From: Woeseiaceae bacterium | GTDB lineage: Bacteria; Pseudomonadota; Gammaproteobacteria; Steroidobacterales; Woeseiaceae | Direction: 5' to 3' | Assembly: GCA_013043165.1 (NCBI GenBank) | Contig: JABDOQ010000053.1 | Span: 1 to 38,857, forward strand | DNA: 38,857 nt | Shown: piece after piece, positions 35,313-38,857 of the stretch | Position numbering within the stretch: position 1 is the stretch's first letter | How the letters are laid out: each line of letters starts with the position of its first letter | The notes under the pieces: model-generated | What the model saw: the letters and a program-made list of their open reading frames with translations, nothing else | What the model was told of the DNA's origin: nothing | The model's database searches: none | Translations under genes and position numbers: made by a program

Positions 35313-35435
35313 AGAATTCGAATTTCATAATATTGTCATTTTTTTTCGCTTGTTTTTAAAGCACTTACTCGTGAATGCTTCATAACATACTGATTTTTAG
35401 GTTTAAACATCCCAATAAAAAAATGGGGTAAACCC

Positions 35436-35462
35436 TTGACAGTAGCCCGTTACGGGCATAAT
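35436..35462 (+). promoter_or_regulatory. Sigma-70 promoter of nrdJa-nrdJb
   Basis: A perfect -35 TTGACA (35436-35441) and -10 CATAAT (35457-35462) are 15 nt apart, slightly short. The spacer holds the inverted repeat CCCGT-T-ACGGG (35446-35456), which could be an operator. The predicted start is just upstream of the NrdR box. Confidence 0.6.
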
Positions 35463-35477
35463 CTGTCCCTGACTCGG

Positions 35478-35493
35478 ACACAACATCTTGTGT
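35478..35493 (+). promoter_or_regulatory. NrdR box
   Basis: ACACAACATCTTGTGT matches the NrdR consensus acaCWAtATaTWGtgt at every strongly conserved position. It lies about 10-25 nt after the predicted transcription start of nrdJ, a repressing position. NrdR is the ATP/dATP-sensing repressor of ribonucleotide reductase genes. Confidence 0.65.
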
Positions 35494-35501
35494 CTAATCA
35501 G

Positions 35502-35531
35502 CGAGAGAAAAGAGGCCGGAAACGGCTCTCG
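35502..35531 (+). other. Stem-loop in the nrdJ leader
   Basis: GCCG-GAAA-CGGC (35515-35526) forms a short stem with a GNRA tetraloop. An alternative outer pairing CGAGAG (35502-35507) with CTCTCG (35526-35531) competes with it. No cobalamin-riboswitch features were found in the leader. Confidence 0.35.
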
Positions 35532-35641
35532 TCGTGCGTTTTCTGGCCGCCGGCGAGTGGGACTCTTTTCGCTTGGAAAAGGCTAGCCATAATAACGGTT
35601 TGGGGTCTCCTTGCAGGGAGTTCAGGGGAGTAAGAGCAGCA

Positions 35642-37798
35642 ATGAAGTCTGCGGTAAATTTGGATAGACACACGCTTACCGACATTGAATTTCAACCGGC
35701 ATCGCTCGATATCTGGGATGCCAAGTATCGCCTCTCGGCCAAAGACGGCTCGAATCTCGATGCGTCGATAGACGACACGTATAAACGCGTAGCCAGAGCG
35801 CTCGCGAACGTAGAGACGGAGTCGAAGAGCGAGCACTACTACGAGGAGTTTCTTTGGGCGTTGCGCAGCGGCGCAATTCCGGCAGGCCGCATCGTATCGA
35901 ATGCCGGCGCCCAGGCGCACAAACCAGCGACCTCAACGATCAATTGCACCGTGTCGGGCACCGTTGGCGACTCGATGGACAATATCCTCAACAAGGTGCA
36001 TGAGGCCGGTCTGACGCTCAAAGCGGGCTGCGGCATTGGCTACGAGTTTTCAACGCTGCGTCCCAAGGGCGCTTACGTGACCGGCGCCGGGGCCTACACG
36101 TCGGGGCCGCTGTCGTTCATGGATATCTACGACAAGATGTGTTTCACGGTATCGTCGGCAGGCGGTCGACGTGGCGCCCAGATGGGCACCTTTGATGTCG
36201 GTCATCCGGACGTAATGGAATTCATTCGTGCCAAGCGCGAAGACGGCCGCTTGCGGCAGTTCAACCTGTCACTGCTGGTGACCGACGAATTCATGCAGGC
36301 GGTTATCAATGAAGATGACTGGAAGCTGGCCTTTCCGGTGACGCCGAAAGAGGTCAAGGAAGACGACCTCGATATCACAAACAAGAAGCTGTTCGTCTGG
36401 CGCGATTGGCCCGAGGCCGGCAACTACGTCACGAACGAGGAAGGGCTCGTCGCCTGCAAGGTATACAAGACCATGCCGGCACGCCGTGTGTGGGAACTCA
36501 TCATGGCGTCGACCTACGATTTTGCTGAGCCAGGCTTCGTGTTGATCGACAAGGTCAACGAGATGAACAATAACTGGTTCTGCGAGAATATTCGCGCAAC
36601 CAATCCTTGCGGCGAGCAACCCCTGCCGCCTTACGGTTCGTGCTTGCTGGGTTCGGTTAATCTGACGCGATTTGTCGCCAAGCCGTTCAGCGACGAGGCC
36701 CGGTTTGACTGGGACAATTTCAGGAAGGTCGTCAAGACTTTCACACGTATGCTCGACAACGTCGTTGAAATAAACGGTCTGCCTTTGCCGCAGCAGCGCA
36801 ACGAGATTCAGCGCAAGCGTCGTCATGGCATGGGCTTCCTGGGCCTGGGGTCCACGATAACGATGATGCGCATGAAGTACGGTGATCCTGAGGCGGTTGA
36901 GTTCACCGAAGAGATCGCGCGTCAGCTGGCTCTTGCGGGCTGGGAAGAGGCACTCGAACTGGCCAGGGAAAAAGGCCCGGCGCCAATCATGACCGAGACT
37001 TTTGAAGTCACGGAAAAAATGCTGCGTCGGCGCCCCGAAATGCGCGCCGATGGCTACCAGGCTGGTGACAAGGTACCGGGCAGGATTCTGCATGCGCGCT
37101 ATAGCCGCTACATGCAGCGAATAGCCGCCGAGGCGCCCGAACTCGTGGAACAACTGGCCGAGACAGGGGCTCGATTTACGCATCACAGCTCCATTGCGCC
37201 GACGGGCACCATTTCGCTGTCTTTGGCCAATAACGCAAGCAACGGCATAGAACCGAGTTTCGCGCATCATTATTTCCGCAATATCATTCGTCAGGGCAAG
37301 AAGACCAAGGAAAAAGTCGACGTCTTCTCGTTCGAGCTGCTTGCGTATCGCGGCAGCGTCGACCCGGAGGCCATGCCGGCCGGCGTCGGTGACGGGGCCG
37401 CCGTGAACTCTCTGCCCGATTACTTCATCACGGCCGAAGAAGTTACGCCGACCCAGCACGTGGACATTCAGGCGGCTGCGCAAAAGTGGATCGACTCATC
37501 AATTTCGAAAACGGCGAACGTGCCGACGGATTATCCGTACGCGGATTTCAAGGATATCTACCTGTATGCCTACAAGCAGGGCCTGAAGGGGTGCACGACA
37601 TTCCGCTTCAATCCCGAAGCGTTCCAGGGCGTACTCGTCAAAGAAAAAGACCTGAAGAACACGAAATACACCTTTACGCTCGATGATGGTTCAACCGTCG
37701 AACTCAAGGGCGACGAAGAGATCGAGTATGACGGTGAAGTTCATACGGCCGCTAATTTGTTTGATGCGCTCAAAGAAGGCTATTACGGAAAATTCTAG
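35642..37798 (+). CDS. nrdJa: Adenosylcobalamin-dependent (class II) ribonucleotide reductase, large part
   Basis: 718 residues from ATG at 35642 with AGGGGAG 11 nt upstream. The N-terminus carries SGAIPAGRIVSNAG and STINCTVSG (Cys102); LKAGCGIGYEFSTLRP follows, then RGAQMG, the active-site loop NPCGEQPLPPYGSCLLGSVNLTRF (Cys323) and SSIAPTGTISL. These are class II NrdJ signatures. It reduces ribonucleotides to deoxyribonucleotides using B12 as radical source, independent of oxygen. The C-terminal redox and TSCPD parts are not included but are encoded by the next gene, the split arrangement of Pseudomonas NrdJa/NrdJb. The two genes are directly adjacent (TAG then ATG). Confidence 0.95.
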   Translation: MKSAVNLDRHTLTDIEFQPASLDIWDAKYRLSAKDGSNLDASIDDTYKRVARALANVETESKSEHYYEEFLWALRSGAIPAGRIVSNAGAQAHKPATSTINCTVSGTVGDSMDNILNKVHEAGLTLKAGCGIGYEFSTLRPKGAYVTGAGAYTSGPLSFMDIYDKMCFTVSSAGGRRGAQMGTFDVGHPDVMEFIRAKREDGRLRQFNLSLLVTDEFMQAVINEDDWKLAFPVTPKEVKEDDLDITNKKLFVWRDWPEAGNYVTNEEGLVACKVYKTMPARRVWELIMASTYDFAEPGFVLIDKVNEMNNNWFCENIRATNPCGEQPLPPYGSCLLGSVNLTRFVAKPFSDEARFDWDNFRKVVKTFTRMLDNVVEINGLPLPQQRNEIQRKRRHGMGFLGLGSTITMMRMKYGDPEAVEFTEEIARQLALAGWEEALELAREKGPAPIMTETFEVTEKMLRRRPEMRADGYQAGDKVPGRILHARYSRYMQRIAAEAPELVEQLAETGARFTHHSSIAPTGTISLSLANNASNGIEPSFAHHYFRNIIRQGKKTKEKVDVFSFELLAYRGSVDPEAMPAGVGDGAAVNSLPDYFITAEEVTPTQHVDIQAAAQKWIDSSISKTANVPTDYPYADFKDIYLYAYKQGLKGCTTFRFNPEAFQGVLVKEKDLKNTKYTFTLDDGSTVELKGDEEIEYDGEVHTAANLFDALKEGYYGKF

Positions 37799-38506
37799 AT
37801 GATCAAAATTGACAAGAAGATAGTTGGCTACACGGTTAACCAACCCGCCGCTGAACAAGAATCGGCGAAACCAGAGTTTAAACGCGAAGGTGGCGGGGGC
37901 AATCGCGCCGAAGTTATTCGCATGCACGAACGGCTCGAGCGCCCGGAAGTCCTGGTTGGCTCAACTTACAAAGTGAAGACGCCGGTCTCCGACCATGCGA
38001 TGTATGTCACGATCAACGACATTATTTTGAATGAGGGCACCGAACACGAAAAGCGTCGTCCGTTTGAAATTTTCATCAACTCGAAAAACCTGGACCACTA
38101 TCAGTGGATCGTGGCATTGACGCGAATTATTTCCGCCGTATTCCGCAAGGGCGGCGACGTAACGTTCCTGGTAGAGGAACTCAAGGCAGTGTTTGATCCG
38201 CGCGGCGGCTACTGGCAGACCGGTGGCCGGTTCATGCCGTCGATCATCGCCGAGCTTGGCCACATCGTTGAGAAACACCTGATCATGATCGGCTTGATGG
38301 CGACCCCCGAGCTCGACGAAGGGCAGAAGAAGCTGATCGCCGAAAAACGTGCGGAGTTCGAGGAGTCGAGAAAGCAGCAGGATGCTTTCTCAGCCAATAG
38401 CTATCCGGAAGGCGCGCAGCTCTGCAACAAGTGCAATACGGTCGCGGTCATCATGATGGACGGGTGTATGACTTGTCTTTCCTGCGGCGACTCCAAATGC
38501 GGCTGA
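37799..38506 (+). CDS. nrdJb: Class II ribonucleotide reductase NrdJb (TSCPD domain, C-terminal Cys motifs)
   Basis: 235 residues beginning at the ATG that abuts the nrdJa stop. A linker (1-50) leads into a TSCPD domain (about 60-170; AMYVTINDI, RRPFEIFINSKN, RIISAVFRKGGDVTFLVEELKAVFDP). The end is CNKCNTVAVIMMDGCMTCLSCGDSKC, with four C-x-x-C-like cysteines, likely zinc-binding and/or the redox pair that re-reduces the active site. In Pseudomonas, NrdJa needs NrdJb for activity. The length matches that partner. The stop is followed within 2 nt by a long imperfect palindrome. Confidence 0.93.
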   Translation: MIKIDKKIVGYTVNQPAAEQESAKPEFKREGGGGNRAEVIRMHERLERPEVLVGSTYKVKTPVSDHAMYVTINDIILNEGTEHEKRRPFEIFINSKNLDHYQWIVALTRIISAVFRKGGDVTFLVEELKAVFDPRGGYWQTGGRFMPSIIAELGHIVEKHLIMIGLMATPELDEGQKKLIAEKRAEFEESRKQQDAFSANSYPEGAQLCNKCNTVAVIMMDGCMTCLSCGDSKCG

Positions 38507-38507
38507 G

Positions 38508-38635
38508 CTGAGTACGCTTTGGACGGCGCGTTACTTTGTTAACCGAATCGCGAAATCTGCTCATGTACTAGCATGTACACTGCGCGATTTCGCGATCCGC
38601 TTGCCGCGTACCGCACTCGCCCAAAACGCACTCAG
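38508..38635. repeat. 128-bp imperfect palindrome between nrdJb and hldE
   Basis: The outer arms CTGAGTACGCTTTGG (38508-38522) and CCAAAACGCACTCAG (38621-38635) pair at 13 of 15 positions. Inner arms ATCGCGAAATC (38547-38557) and GATTTCGCGAT (38586-38596) are exact reverse complements, and most of the stretch between them also pairs when small gaps are allowed. The centre holds a small hairpin TGTAC/GTACA and the direct repeat CATGTAC. No T-run follows. It could be the terminator structure of nrdJ or a MITE-like mobile repeat. Confidence 0.7.
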
Positions 38636-38673
38636 TGCATGATCAACGGGCTTCGATCTGCTAGATTGCAGCC

Positions 38674-38857
38674 GTGACCATTCGGATTCCAGATTTTTCC
38701 AAATCTCATGTCGTCGTTGCCGGCGACGTTATGCTCGATCGCTACCTGTTCGGATCCACGGGCCGAATTTCGCCCGAGGCGCCGGTGCCGGTCGTGCACG
38801 TGCGGGAAACCGATAATCGTCCCGGAGGTGCGGCAAACGTCGCCGTCAACCTTGCAA
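38674..38857 (+). CDS. hldE: Bifunctional heptose kinase/adenylyltransferase HldE, N-terminal fragment
   Basis: The frame from GTG at 38674 runs to the window end (61 codons). [31 protein letters not shown] and [15 protein letters not shown] are the PfkB-type kinase N-terminus of HldE (RfaE). The enzyme makes ADP-heptose for the lipopolysaccharide core. The ribosome binding site is weak, and the GTG lies 38 nt past the long palindrome. Only the kinase N-terminus can be seen, so a single-domain HldA remains possible. Confidence 0.85.
   Translation, partial: MTIRIPDFSKSHVVVAGDVMLDRYLFGSTGRISPEAPVPVVHVRETDNRPGGAANVAVNLA

Noticed and set aside
35118-35641. Cobalamin riboswitch upstream of the B12-dependent reductase
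   Set aside because: The GCCACT at 35298-35303 lies upstream of the promoter, and the B12 box and the CCCGCAACTGT core are absent.

Overview
The window looks like a chromosomal segment of a GC-rich gammaproteobacterium. The gene order rpsU-yqeY-dnaG-rpoD divergent from tsaD-folB-folK, followed by a pteridine reductase, midA, uppP and cca, is a typical gammaproteobacterial core block. The Gram-negative envelope genes (three to four predicted outer-membrane barrels, many lipoproteins, slt, a DegQ-type protease, hldE) agree. The many c-type cytochrome-like lipoproteins recall uncultured marine-sediment lineages such as Woeseiales, but that placement is an inference. I see no insertion sequence, prophage or CRISPR array.

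Region 1 (1-8284) is the accessory part and the most unusual. Two leftward genes encode exported CxxCH proteins. Across a 0.7-kb gene-free divergent control region, a rightward five-gene cluster encodes a large lipoprotein resembling the hydrazine synthase alpha subunit fold with two CxxCH motifs, an SH3-plus-barrel protein, a lipoprotein barrel, a DUF4266 mini-lipoprotein ending in a Gly/Cys tail, and a DUF3570 protein. Together they look like an uncharacterised envelope redox or outer-membrane conduit system.

Region 2 (8385-18020) is accessory but more familiar: lemA-DUF2207-(34-codon ORF)-rhomboid, a solitary SDR oxidoreductase, the 5-oxoprolinase genes pxpABC with overlapping ends, and a leftward trio (small YLDPGTGS membrane protein, methyltransferase, membrane sulfatase-like enzyme) that may modify a surface glycan.

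Region 3 (18191-32943) is housekeeping: tRNA-CAU (probably Ile2), rpoD with a clear terminator and a TTG start, dnaG, yqeY, rpsU with a well-formed promoter and a leader hairpin, then tsaD, folate genes, midA, uppP, an unrecognised barrel, cca, a zinc aminopeptidase and slt. A cluster of palindromes resembling REP elements lies upstream of tsaD.

Region 4 (33040-38857) is stress and nucleotide metabolism: a DegQ/MucD-type protease with a candidate sigma-E promoter, hsp20 with a convincing sigma-32 promoter, the split B12-dependent ribonucleotide reductase nrdJa-nrdJb behind a sigma-70 promoter and an NrdR box, a 128-bp imperfect palindrome, and the first 61 codons of hldE.
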